Part shown: piece after piece, positions 1-6,781 of the stretch
How positions within the stretch are numbered: position 1 is the stretch's first letter
How the letters are laid out: each line of letters begins with the position of its first letter
From: an uncultured Eubacteriales bacterium
GTDB lineage: Bacteria > Bacillota > Clostridia > Peptostreptococcales > Anaerovoracaceae
Assembly (NCBI GenBank): GCA_959021945.1
Contig: CAUEYG010000083.1
Coordinates: 1-6,781 of the forward strand
Length of the DNA stretch: 6,781 nt
Reading direction: 5' to 3'
Position numbers and translations under genes: made by a program
Notes under the pieces: model-generated
What the model was told of the DNA's origin: nothing
Database searches by the model: none
Seen by the model: only the letters and a program-made list of their open reading frames with translations

Positions 1-489
1 TAAATATCCAAAAAAAGCCTGATTATCTTCACTGGAGTCTTCAATTTTTAATCCGGAAATCGTATATCCATTTCCATCAAAAGTCCCTTCAAAAGATCGC
101 TCATCAGAAGTACCAAGCGGAGACCAGTCTCGGGTAAGCTCAATATCCGCCATCAGCTTGATTGTAATCCCTTCAAAGGCATACGTATTATTTACTTCCC
201 AGGAAGCTCCTTCCCTTGTATTGACCAGCTGTGCAAGCCCCAACAACTGCTGTTCTGTTGTAATTTCATACTCTTTTTTCAAATCATCCGGATCAAACCA
301 CCTTGTGTCAGGCTTGCCGGATTTAATGTCCTCCTCTTCTGCCAGCTCTGCCTGAAATTCCGTGTCATACAGAAGGGGCTCCACTTTTTGTATAAAGGAA
401 TAATCCACTGCAAAGACAGAGGATGCGGTCATAACATTGCAGATTAGTAATGATGCTGCACACACGCAAATAAATTCCTTTTTTTTCAT
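1..489 (-). CDS. Secreted surface protein with GLUG-type repeat, N-terminal fragment
   Basis: The frame reads without a stop from ATG at 489 to the left edge, giving 163 residues; the stop lies outside the window. Residues 1-27 form a classical Sec signal peptide: a lysine-rich start (MKKKEF), a hydrophobic core and a signal peptidase I site after VFA. The core contains cysteines, but LLIC is not a good lipobox, so a lipoprotein is unlikely. Residues about 41-72 are acidic and probably a linker. From about 74 the pattern YEITTEQQLLGLAQLVN, then ITIKLMADIELT, WSPLGT, FEGTFDGNGYTISGL and AFFGYL matches the repeat unit of GLUG/M26-like surface proteins of Gram-positive bacteria, which are thought to fold as beta-solenoids. 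The protein probably acts outside the cell in adhesion or surface display. Whether it carries a protease domain, more repeats or a wall anchor cannot be seen. It is 89 bp downstream of the recombinase and functionally unrelated to it. The start is supported by the signal peptide and a modest Shine-Dalgarno (AAAGGGA, 502-508) set 12 nt upstream, rather far. Confidence 0.82.
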   Translation of the reverse strand, partial: MKKKEFICVCAASLLICNVMTASSVFAVDYSFIQKVEPLLYDTEFQAELAEEEDIKSGKPDTRWFDPDDLKKEYEITTEQQLLGLAQLVNTREGASWEVNNTYAFEGITIKLMADIELTRDWSPLGTSDERSFEGTFDGNGYTISGLKIEDSSEDNQAFFGYL

Positions 490-505
490 CTTACAATACT
501 ATCCC

Positions 506-517
506 TTTCTTAAGAAA
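506..517. repeat. 12-bp perfect palindrome over the ribosome-binding region
   Basis: TTTCTTAAGAAA is a perfect dyad in the 89-bp gap between the recombinase and the secreted-protein gene. On the minus strand its downstream arm runs into the AGAAAGGGA ribosome-binding sequence of the secreted-protein gene. It could be a small operator or a weak hairpin affecting translation. In such AT-rich DNA a 12-bp dyad can also arise by chance. It has no GC-rich stem and no following U-tract, so it is not a terminator. Confidence 0.4.
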
Positions 518-578
518 CCATCCTACAATTGATTCTTGTCAAGTTTATGAATAATTTCTTACATTTTTCTAACTTTTT

Positions 579-1715
579 TCAATCTTTTTTTCCGGTTCTC
601 TCTAATTCCCATTCCATATCTTTTACCAGATCTCGTTTCACATCCATTTTATGGGATGCATAAAGCTGCGTAGTCGTTACCTGCTCGTGGTCCATCAAAG
701 CCTGCACATCATAGATGGAGTTGCCGCGTCCGATCAGGCTGGTAGCTGCTGTGGCTCTTAGCTTGTGAGGACTGTACCCTGCGTCTCTGGAAGTAGAAAG
801 ACCAATGGAGGTATACTTTTTTACCATTTGACGGATCTGACGCTCTGTCATGCGCTTTCCCTGGAGGGAAAGAAACAACGCATCTTTTTGCTCTTCCTCC
901 AACGTATCGCTGTCTGCACGCTCCTCTGTCAGGTATTCTGATAAAACAGAAGTAACCGACTGGTTTAACGGCATCCGCGATTCCTTGCCCCTTTTTCTGT
1001 AAATAATAAACTCGCCCCGGGAAAAATGAAAGGAAGATACATTTAACTGCTGGAGTTCTGACAGCCGAAGACCATAAGTAAGAAACAGCAGGAGAATGGC
1101 TTTATCTCTCTTTTTTGTCTTTTCCCAAAACTCACGTTCCTTTTTCGTCAGATGACTGCCCGTTGATACTGCATCCAGCATAATCATGACCTCATCATCC
1201 TGAAGCGCTTTGATTTCTCTTTCAGAAGCTTTTGGCACACGGATGGGATCAAAACCGTCTGTAATATTTTTTTCCATAAGACCGTCTCTGTACAGCTGTT
1301 TGAACATAACGGAAACAGAAGACTTTTTTCGAGCCAATGTTTTGTTATTATTTTCGTAAATAATAACAGCGCCGTCACTTTCCACTTCATATCGCCTGCA
1401 GTAATCAAGAAATGCGTTAACATCAGTAGCTCTTATATGATGAAAGTCAGATACCGTAATCTCTTTAGGACCTCCGGCCTCTGTTAAAGCCGTTTCCTCC
1501 ACTAAATACATGCAGAAAAAACGAATATCCTGCAGATAGGCAAGCCTTGTCATAGGGAGCACATTTCCCCGCAGATAAGAAAAAAAGCCTTTTAAAAAAG
1601 AAGGGAGTTTTTTTTCAATTTCCTGGCACTGAAACACAATTTCCTGTTCCTTTAGTACCACATTATCCGGCCGATCTGTTTTATTATGAACTTTTATCTG
1701 TTTTTGTTTACCCAT
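579..1715 (-). CDS. Tyrosine recombinase (Xer/phage-integrase family), operon-resident
   Basis: This 378-residue site-specific recombinase would cut and rejoin DNA through a 3'-phosphotyrosine intermediate. Its target site is unknown. The catalytic set looks complete: R217 in TYGLRLSEL, a lysine in the beta-hairpin (probably K241, in YRKRGKESRMPL), H317 and R320 in SPHKLR, H343 in LMDHEQVTTT, and nucleophile Y352 in TTTQLYAS at the usual distance from H343. Residues about 38-160 fit the N-terminal SAM-like core-binding domain. It is longer than XerC/XerD (about 300 residues), with a polar N-terminal extension (1-35) and a charged insertion LTKKEREFWEKTKKRD (189-204) before the first catalytic arginine. 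I recall this insertion from a family of chromosomal clostridial recombinases, so I do not call it xerC or xerD. The ATG at 1715 has a good Shine-Dalgarno (AGAGGA) 9 nt upstream inside miaA, and the gene overlaps miaA by 22 nt, implying coupled translation. There are no adjacent phage genes, excisionase, tRNA or att-like repeats. The stop is TGA. The family call is secure; the biological role is not. Confidence 0.94.
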   Translation of the reverse strand: MGKQKQIKVHNKTDRPDNVVLKEQEIVFQCQEIEKKLPSFLKGFFSYLRGNVLPMTRLAYLQDIRFFCMYLVEETALTEAGGPKEITVSDFHHIRATDVNAFLDYCRRYEVESDGAVIIYENNNKTLARKKSSVSVMFKQLYRDGLMEKNITDGFDPIRVPKASEREIKALQDDEVMIMLDAVSTGSHLTKKEREFWEKTKKRDKAILLLFLTYGLRLSELQQLNVSSFHFSRGEFIIYRKRGKESRMPLNQSVTSVLSEYLTEERADSDTLEEEQKDALFLSLQGKRMTERQIRQMVKKYTSIGLSTSRDAGYSPHKLRATAATSLIGRGNSIYDVQALMDHEQVTTTQLYASHKMDVKRDLVKDMEWELERTGKKD

Positions 1716-2623
1716 ACGATCATGTCCTCTAAAGCTGCATCCGCCTCTGGATAAGCGGAAAGATCAAACCACTTTATTTTATCATATCTGCGAAACCACG
1801 TTAACTGTCTTTTTGCGTAATGTCGTGTATTTTGCTGTATTTTTGAAACAGCGGCAGAAAGGTCATATTTCCCCTCCAAGTGGCCGATTAATTCTTTGTA
1901 TCCAATACCTTTCATGGAAATATGCTCTTCTGTCAGCCCCATTTCCAAAAGCATTTTCACCTCCTGCAGCAGCCCCTGGTCCATGAGGATTTCTACTCTG
2001 CGGTTAATACGCTCATATAGCTCTTCCCGGTCTCGTGTAAGGCCAATGAGAATTGGTTTATAATCGGATACAGGGATTTTTGCCTCTGAAAAAGGAGGAA
2101 TCCCCTGACCGTTTGATTCTACAGCTTCCAGTGCGCGGATAACCTTCTTGGTATTGTTTGGATGGATTCGCTGGGCAGCGGCAGGATCTTTTTCCCTTAA
2201 CATTTCATATACATATTCTTTTCCAAATTTCTGCGCTATTTGCTCTAGCTTTTCCCGGTACCCATCCTGCCGAGGCAGTCCGCTGAAATCCATTTCATAA
2301 AGCAGAGAATTGAGATAAAGACCTGTCCCTCCTGAAATAATAGGAAGCTTCCCCTTTTTATGAATTTCTGTGATTGCCTGCTTTGCCATCTTTTGATATG
2401 TTGCTGCGGAAAAATCTTCCCAGGGATCAATTTCATCTACTAAATAATGCTTTACCATGGCCTGCTCTTTGGCCGTAGGCTTTGCACTGCCAATATCCAT
2501 AAACCGGTAAAGCTGCATGGAATCGCAGGATACAATCTCTCCATCAAGGGCCAGAGCCAGATTAATGGCATATTCTGTTTTGCCTACGGCTGTTGGGCCA
2601 ACAATTGCTAAAATATCTTTCAT
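1694..2623 (-). CDS. miaA: tRNA dimethylallyltransferase MiaA
   Basis: MiaA transfers the dimethylallyl group of DMAPP to N6 of A37, next to the anticodon, in tRNAs reading codons that begin with U. The product i6A37 is usually then methylthiolated by MiaB, and the modification stabilises pairing and reading frame. The 309 residues match the usual family length of about 300-315. Visible motifs are the P-loop GPTAVGKT (9-16), the DSMQLY segment with the probable catalytic base D34, IGSAKPT (44-50), HYLVDEIDPWEDFSAATYQ (59-77), GGTGLYLNSLL (98-108) with T100, the insertion-domain region (about 115-185), and the C-terminal RHYAKRQLTWFRR (267-279). The ATG at 2623 starts 3 nt after the mutL stop. 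Its ribosome-binding site is a weak AAGCGAG (2632-2638) within mutL, so translation probably depends on ribosomes finishing mutL. The last 22 nt overlap the recombinase. In many clostridia hfq follows miaA; it is not found here. No odd residues were seen. Confidence 0.98.
   Translation of the reverse strand: MKDILAIVGPTAVGKTEYAINLALALDGEIVSCDSMQLYRFMDIGSAKPTAKEQAMVKHYLVDEIDPWEDFSAATYQKMAKQAITEIHKKGKLPIISGGTGLYLNSLLYEMDFSGLPRQDGYREKLEQIAQKFGKEYVYEMLREKDPAAAQRIHPNNTKKVIRALEAVESNGQGIPPFSEAKIPVSDYKPILIGLTRDREELYERINRRVEILMDQGLLQEVKMLLEMGLTEEHISMKGIGYKELIGHLEGKYDLSAAVSKIQQNTRHYAKRQLTWFRRYDKIKWFDLSAYPEADAALEDMIVWVNKNR
1725..1730 (-). promoter_or_regulatory. Shine-Dalgarno of the recombinase, inside miaA
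   Basis: AGAGGA lies 9 nt before the recombinase ATG at 1715, within the last codons of miaA. It decides the start: initiation here puts the first recombinase codons over the last miaA codons and the miaA TAA, an arrangement typical of coupling by terminating ribosomes. Confidence 0.75.
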
Positions 2624-2626
2624 TTT

Positions 2627-4468
2627 TTATACTCGCTTAAACATTTTTTCGATTTCATACTGGGTCATTTTGATAAAAGTCGGTCTCCCGTGTGGGCAGG
2701 AAAAAGGATTTTCACACTTTTTCAGATCACGAATCAGCTGATCAATTTCTTCATCTTTTAAATAGTCATGGGCTTTTATCGCACTTTTGCAGGAACGCAT
2801 GGTAAGCTTTTCAACAGCCGGAACATTGTCCAGCTTTACTCCGTCAGAAAGGCTGTCTGTAAAATCGCGCAAAAATGATTCCCCTTCTTCTAACCCCATA
2901 AACATGGGAATTCCTTTTATAAGATATGTATTGGGACCAAATTCATGAATCAAAAATCCCATTTCAATAAGAGCGCTCATCCACTCCTCTTGTCTTTGGG
3001 CAATAGCGTGAGATACTTGAATCGTAAAAGGAACCATAATAGGCTGACTGTGTTTTTCACTGCTGCGGTACTGGCCCATGAGCTTTTCAAAAAAAATCCG
3101 TTCATGGGCCGCATGCTGATCAATTAAATAAAAACAGGTTTCATCAAAGGCTGTAATATAGGTTCCAAAAATGGAGCCTGTAATGGTCAACTGCTCAAAG
3201 TCAAAGGGCGCGGGTGTTTTCATCTGCGATTCTTTTTCTAATAGCTGATCCCTTGAAGCACTGTCATAATCTTTGATTGTTTCTTTTAATCCGGGAGCTT
3301 TCTTTTCTTCCTGAATACGTATAGTTGACAATAATCCTTTTATGTCTACTTGTTCTTCTTTTACAGGTGCTATCCGATCATGCTCCTTGGTTTCTTCCTG
3401 CAAAGTCAGCGGAGTCTGCGGGGCTGCCTCATTTTGACGAGACGGCGCTTTAAAAAGGTTGTCTTTTTTTACTGTTGGAATGGATTCTTTAGAAAGCAGC
3501 GCCTGTCTCAGGGTCTTTCGTATAAACTCTGTGACAAATGCCTCATCATCAAAGCGTACTTCCCGTTTGTTGGGATGAATATTAACATCCAGGGTATCAG
3601 GGCGGGAGTGAAGAAAGAGAAAGGCAATGGGATATCTGCCTTCAAAGAGCTTGTCAGAATAAGCCTGACTGATTCCCTTTTGAAGCACTTTACTCTCTAT
3701 AACACGGCCGTTTACAAAGAAAATCTGATGTTTTCTCGTAGAGCGGCTCTGACCAGGGCTAGAAACGTAACCTTCTAATTTAAGATATCCCTCTTCTGCT
3801 TGCAGGGGAATCAGGTCGTTTCCGATTTCCTTGCTAAAAACAGTCACTATATTTTTATAGCGATCCCCTTTTCCCGGCGTGGAGAAAAGGAGACTGTCAT
3901 TGTTGATCATCCGTATGCGAAGCTGCGGATAAGCCAGAGCGATTTGTGAGATAAACTCAATGATCAGGCTGCTTTCTGCTGCATCTGATTTCATAAACTT
4001 TCGTCTGGCAGGCGTGTTGTAAAAGAGATCGCGGACTACTAAGGTCGTTCCTTCCGGACAGCCGGTAGCCTCCTTTTCCGCAGGATGACTTCCTTCGATG
4101 ACAAGGCGAAGACCTGTCTTTTCTTCTCTTGTCTTAGTGATCATTTCTGTTCTGGAAACGGCAGCAATGCTTGCCAGGGCCTCGCCCCGAAAGCCCAGAG
4201 TTTCAATGTGTTCAAGATCATTTGCCTGAGAGATCTTGCTGGTGGCATGGCGTAAAAAAGCCCTTTCCGCCTGTTCTGTTTCAATGCCGCACCCGTCATC
4301 TGTCACCCGGATGTATGTTTTTCCGCCTTTTTTTATCTCTACGGTAATGGAAGCCGCCCCTGCGTCAATAGAATTTTCCACCAACTCTTTTACAATGGAC
4401 AGGGGTCTGTCCACCACTTCTCCTGCTGCAATCTTATCAGCCACATCCTTTTCTAAGATACGAATCAT
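2627..4468 (-). CDS. mutL: DNA mismatch repair protein MutL (endonuclease type)
   Basis: MutL is the ATP-dependent mediator of mismatch repair, recruited by mismatch-bound MutS. The 613 residues have the normal architecture. The N-terminal GHKL ATPase has E31 and N32 in ENSIDAG, DDGCG (57-61), GFRGEAL (92-98) and NTPARRKFMK (151-160), followed by the transducer domain with IHPNKREVRF (297-306). A variable, charged linker spans about 330-422. The C-terminal dimerisation domain carries the latent nuclease motif DQHAAHERIFFE (450-461), the SCKSAIKAH segment (559-567) and CPHGRP (591-596). Together these are the metal-binding set of MutL proteins that nick DNA themselves, as in Bacillus and unlike E. 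coli, which uses MutH. QPIMVP (475-480) corresponds to the beta-clamp-binding motif QEMIVP of Bacillus subtilis MutL. The gene starts 5 nt after mutS, with a strong Shine-Dalgarno formed by the last mutS codons, and ends 3 nt before miaA. It appears intact. Confidence 0.99.
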   Translation of the reverse strand: MIRILEKDVADKIAAGEVVDRPLSIVKELVENSIDAGAASITVEIKKGGKTYIRVTDDGCGIETEQAERAFLRHATSKISQANDLEHIETLGFRGEALASIAAVSRTEMITKTREEKTGLRLVIEGSHPAEKEATGCPEGTTLVVRDLFYNTPARRKFMKSDAAESSLIIEFISQIALAYPQLRIRMINNDSLLFSTPGKGDRYKNIVTVFSKEIGNDLIPLQAEEGYLKLEGYVSSPGQSRSTRKHQIFFVNGRVIESKVLQKGISQAYSDKLFEGRYPIAFLFLHSRPDTLDVNIHPNKREVRFDDEAFVTEFIRKTLRQALLSKESIPTVKKDNLFKAPSRQNEAAPQTPLTLQEETKEHDRIAPVKEEQVDIKGLLSTIRIQEEKKAPGLKETIKDYDSASRDQLLEKESQMKTPAPFDFEQLTITGSIFGTYITAFDETCFYLIDQHAAHERIFFEKLMGQYRSSEKHSQPIMVPFTIQVSHAIAQRQEEWMSALIEMGFLIHEFGPNTYLIKGIPMFMGLEEGESFLRDFTDSLSDGVKLDNVPAVEKLTMRSCKSAIKAHDYLKDEEIDQLIRDLKKCENPFSCPHGRPTFIKMTQYEIEKMFKRV

Positions 4469-4473
4469 ATGTA

Positions 4474-6781
4474 TTACTCCTCTGCCGCTGTTTTTAGGTC
4501 TTCCAAAATTTTAAAGGCTTCTGATGGGGTTAGCTTCATAAGGTCTATGGATCTTAATCGTTCCATTACTGGATTAGGTGCAAAGCCAAAGAAGGAAATC
4601 TGCTCTTCTTCCATCTGAAGCTGGGAACCCTTCTCTGTATCGTCATCGGCTGCAAGGCTGACGGTACGCTGGCCTGTTTCCAATTCCTTTAGTTTTATTT
4701 CCGCCTGTTCCAACAAAGACGCCGGAACTCCTGCCAGCTTTGCAACATGGATTCCATAGCTGCGGCTGGCGCTGCCCCGGGTAATTTTGTGAAGAAATAC
4801 CACATTTCCGTTTTCCTCTGCAACGTCAACATTCAGGTTTCTCACACCTTTCATAGCGCCCTCCAGGGAAGTCATCTCATGATAATGGGTGGCAAAGAGG
4901 GTCCGAACCTGCTTTTTTGCATTACACAAATATTCGGCAGCAGCCCAGGCAATGGAAAGTCCGTCATAAGTGCTGGTCCCCCTGCCGATTTCATCAAGGA
5001 TGACCAAGCTCCTTTCTGTGGCAGAGTTTAAAATATAAGCCAGCTCGCTCATTTCTACAAAAAAGGTACTTTGTCCCTGAGCCAGATTATCCGATGCGCC
5101 GATTCGTGTGAAAATCCGGTCTGTCAAGCCGATATGCGCCTCCTCAGCCGGCACAAAGCATCCCGCCTGAGCCATGAGCACAATTAAGGCAGTCTGCCGC
5201 ATATAGGTGGATTTTCCTGCCATATTGGGTCCGGTAATCAATAACAGGCTATCCCTGTCCTGATCAAGGTAAGTATCGTTGCTGACAAAGATACCGTCTC
5301 TAATGGTTTCTTCAATAACAGGGTGCCGTCCTTTTTGGATTTTAATTTCATCCCCAAGGTCAACATTAGGTTTTACATAGTTATTTTGCTGGCTCACTTG
5401 TGCAAAAGAAACAAGAACATCTAAGGCAGAAACTGCTGAGGATGTCTGCTGGATTTCTCTTATATACGCTTGAATCCGCTCTCTGACCTGGGTAAACAAA
5501 TCATACTCCATCTGGTTGATCTTTGCCTCTGCATTGAGCACCAGATTTTCCATTTCCTTTAACTCTGGGGTAATGAACCGTTCACAGTTGGCCAGGGTTT
5601 GCTTTCTAATATAGTTTTCCGGTGTCATGTCGTAATAAGATTTTGTAATTTCCAGATAATAGCCAAAAACTTTATTAAATCCGACTTTTAAATTTTTAAT
5701 TCCTGTTCGTTCCCGTTCTGTATTTTCTAATTGGGCAATCCAGTCCTGGGCGTCTTTAATAGAGAATTTTAATTGATCTAATTCATTGGAATACCCTGCT
5801 TTTATAATACCTCCTTCCTTAATAGTAAAGGGCGGTTCCTCTACAATGGCTCCGTTGATCAGATTATAAACCGGCTTTAGATCGCTGATCTCTTGTTCTA
5901 ACTGCTGCAAGAGCTCACTTTCACATGCAGATAAATCTGCTTTTATTTCCGGTAAAACAAAACAGGAGTTTCGCAGAGCGATCAGATCTTTCCCATTGGC
6001 GCTGCCGCAGGCAATTCTTCCTGAAAGCCGCTCAAAGTCATAAATCTGTTTTAAGTTTTCTTTGATATTATTCCGTATCAAGAGTTCCTCTGCCAGAATC
6101 TCTACTGCATCCAGCCTTCTGTTAATATCACCTGCGTGATTGAGAGGCTCCTTGATCCACTGCTTTAGCTTTCTGGATCCCATAGCTGTACTGGTTTTGT
6201 CCAAAACGCCAAGAAGAGAGCCCTGAACTTTTTTTTCAAAAAGGGTCTCTGTCAGTTCTAGATTTTTAATAGTCGCTTTGTCCAGGGCCATATGGGTTCC
6301 CATTTCATAAAGATGAAGCCAGGTAATATGCTCAAGGCTGTTTTTCTGCGTTTCATGTAAATACAGCAGCAAGGCCCCCAGTGCATAAAGGCTGCGGCTG
6401 TTTTCTTCCAGGCCCAATCCCAGCAATGCCTTCACCTTAAATTGACGCAGTACAGCATCATGGACTGCCCTGGTCTCATAATAAGGATCTGACAAAGGGT
6501 TAAAATAAGCCTCTGCACCTGCTTTGATTTCTTCAATATCCAGAGAACTGTCTTCATTAATAAGAATTTCCCTTGCGTGAATTTTGGCAAGCTCATTGAT
6601 GAGTGTCTCAAATCCCCTTTCACAAGGAATATGGGTGGCATAAATCTCCCCTGTTGAAACGTCACAGTAAGAAAGACCGATTTCTTCGTTTCTGCAGAAA
6701 ATAGAAGCAATATAATTGTTTTCTGTTTCTTTGAGCATATTCTGGCTGATAACAGTGCCCGGCGTTACAATGCGAATTACT
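4474..6781 (-). CDS. mutS: DNA mismatch repair ATPase MutS, 5' end outside window
   Basis: MutS detects base mismatches and small loops, then becomes an ATP-bound sliding clamp that recruits MutL. The frame is open through the right edge. The codons before the internal ATG at 6738 read VIRIVTPGTVISQN, a conserved MutS segment, so that ATG is not the start. Compared with the usual 850-880 residues, about 110 are missing, including nearly all of the mismatch-binding domain with its F-x-E motif. Visible are 768 residues: connector, lever and clamp domains, then the ATPase with Walker A GPNMAGKST (nt 5206-5232), signature STFFVEM (nt 5050-5070), Walker B LVILDEIGRG (nt 4978-5007), FATHYHE, and the C-terminal GSASRSYGIHVAKLAG segment. 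The tail has QISFF (nt 4588-4602), matching the beta-clamp-binding QLSFF motif of Bacillus MutS, before the terminal helical region. It is the first visible gene of the operon; its promoter lies outside the window. This is MutS1, since no Smr domain is present as in MutS2. Confidence 0.99.
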   Translation of the reverse strand, partial: VIRIVTPGTVISQNMLKETENNYIASIFCRNEEIGLSYCDVSTGEIYATHIPCERGFETLINELAKIHAREILINEDSSLDIEEIKAGAEAYFNPLSDPYYETRAVHDAVLRQFKVKALLGLGLEENSRSLYALGALLLYLHETQKNSLEHITWLHLYEMGTHMALDKATIKNLELTETLFEKKVQGSLLGVLDKTSTAMGSRKLKQWIKEPLNHAGDINRRLDAVEILAEELLIRNNIKENLKQIYDFERLSGRIACGSANGKDLIALRNSCFVLPEIKADLSACESELLQQLEQEISDLKPVYNLINGAIVEEPPFTIKEGGIIKAGYSNELDQLKFSIKDAQDWIAQLENTERERTGIKNLKVGFNKVFGYYLEITKSYYDMTPENYIRKQTLANCERFITPELKEMENLVLNAEAKINQMEYDLFTQVRERIQAYIREIQQTSSAVSALDVLVSFAQVSQQNNYVKPNVDLGDEIKIQKGRHPVIEETIRDGIFVSNDTYLDQDRDSLLLITGPNMAGKSTYMRQTALIVLMAQAGCFVPAEEAHIGLTDRIFTRIGASDNLAQGQSTFFVEMSELAYILNSATERSLVILDEIGRGTSTYDGLSIAWAAAEYLCNAKKQVRTLFATHYHEMTSLEGAMKGVRNLNVDVAEENGNVVFLHKITRGSASRSYGIHVAKLAGVPASLLEQAEIKLKELETGQRTVSLAADDDTEKGSQLQMEEEQISFFGFAPNPVMERLRSIDLMKLTPSEAFKILEDLKTAAEE
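4477..4483 (-). promoter_or_regulatory. Shine-Dalgarno of mutL, formed by the last mutS codons
   Basis: AGAGGAG is made by the last two glutamate codons of mutS (GAG GAG) plus the preceding A, directly before the mutS TAA and 8 nt before the mutL ATG. It is the strongest Shine-Dalgarno in the window. It fixes the mutL start at 4468 and ties mutL translation to the end of mutS. Confidence 0.85.

Noticed and set aside
158..355. Plus-strand open frame of 65 codons opposite the secreted-protein gene
   Set aside because: It is antisense to a frame with a clear signal peptide and GLUG motif. The serine-rich translation has no domain features.
496..542. Sigma-A promoter using TTGACA (537-542) and TAGTAT (496-501)
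   Set aside because: The two hexamers are 35 nt apart, far from the usual 16-18. The correctly spaced hexamer after TTGACA is GGTTTC, a poor -10, so no promoter was annotated.
536..567. Possible dif-like recombination site next to the recombinase gene
   Set aside because: On the minus strand one arm (ATTCATAAACT) shares about 7 of 11 positions with a Firmicutes XerD arm as I remember it. The opposite arm matches only about 4 of 11, which is chance level in AT-rich DNA.
579..1715. Recombinase as part of a prophage, integron or transposon
   Set aside because: No excisionase, phage genes, tRNA target, attC-like sites, terminal repeats or change in base composition were seen. The tight coupling to miaA argues for a settled chromosomal gene.
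3350..3778. Plus-strand open frame of 142 codons opposite the mutL transducer/linker region
   Set aside because: It lies wholly antisense to an intact mutL. Its translation shows no recognisable domain, is rich in scattered Cys, Phe and Arg, and has no good ribosome-binding site. It is most likely a shadow of mutL codons.
6736..6738. ATG at 6738 as the start of mutS
   Set aside because: The frame stays open upstream to the window edge and encodes the conserved VIRIVTPGT segment of MutS, so this methionine is internal.

Overview
The window looks like chromosomal DNA of a low-to-moderate GC Gram-positive anaerobe of the class Clostridia, most plausibly a Lachnospiraceae-type organism. This rests on the mutS-mutL-miaA gene order, a MutL with the endonuclease motif (so not a MutH/Dam organism), purine-rich Shine-Dalgarno sites, and a recombinase resembling a family I recall from clostridial chromosomes. 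The genus cannot be fixed by reading alone.

Every gene I can support is on the minus strand, so the window reads right to left. From the right edge: mutS (4474-6781, 5' end outside the window), mutL (2627-4468), miaA (1694-2623) and a 378-residue tyrosine recombinase (579-1715). These four are packed as one operon. There are 5 nt between mutS and mutL, 3 nt between mutL and miaA, and a 22-nt overlap between miaA and the recombinase. The Shine-Dalgarno sequences of the downstream genes lie inside the 3' ends of the upstream genes, which points to translational coupling. After an 89-bp AT-rich gap comes the start of a secreted protein with a signal peptide and a GLUG-type repeat (1-489), cut by the left edge.

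MutS recognises mismatches and recruits MutL, whose C-terminal endonuclease nicks the faulty strand. Both proteins carry likely beta-clamp-binding motifs, as expected for methylation-independent, replisome-guided repair. MiaA prenylates A37 of tRNAs reading UNN codons and is a common operon partner of mutL. The recombinase is the unexpected member. It has a full catalytic set and occupies the place after miaA where many clostridia have hfq. It looks like a resident, translationally coupled gene rather than a recently inserted phage integrase. The left-hand secreted protein probably belongs to a separate unit.

I found no RNA gene, CRISPR array, insertion sequence or obvious new defence system. 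The coupled recombinase is the item most worth following up.
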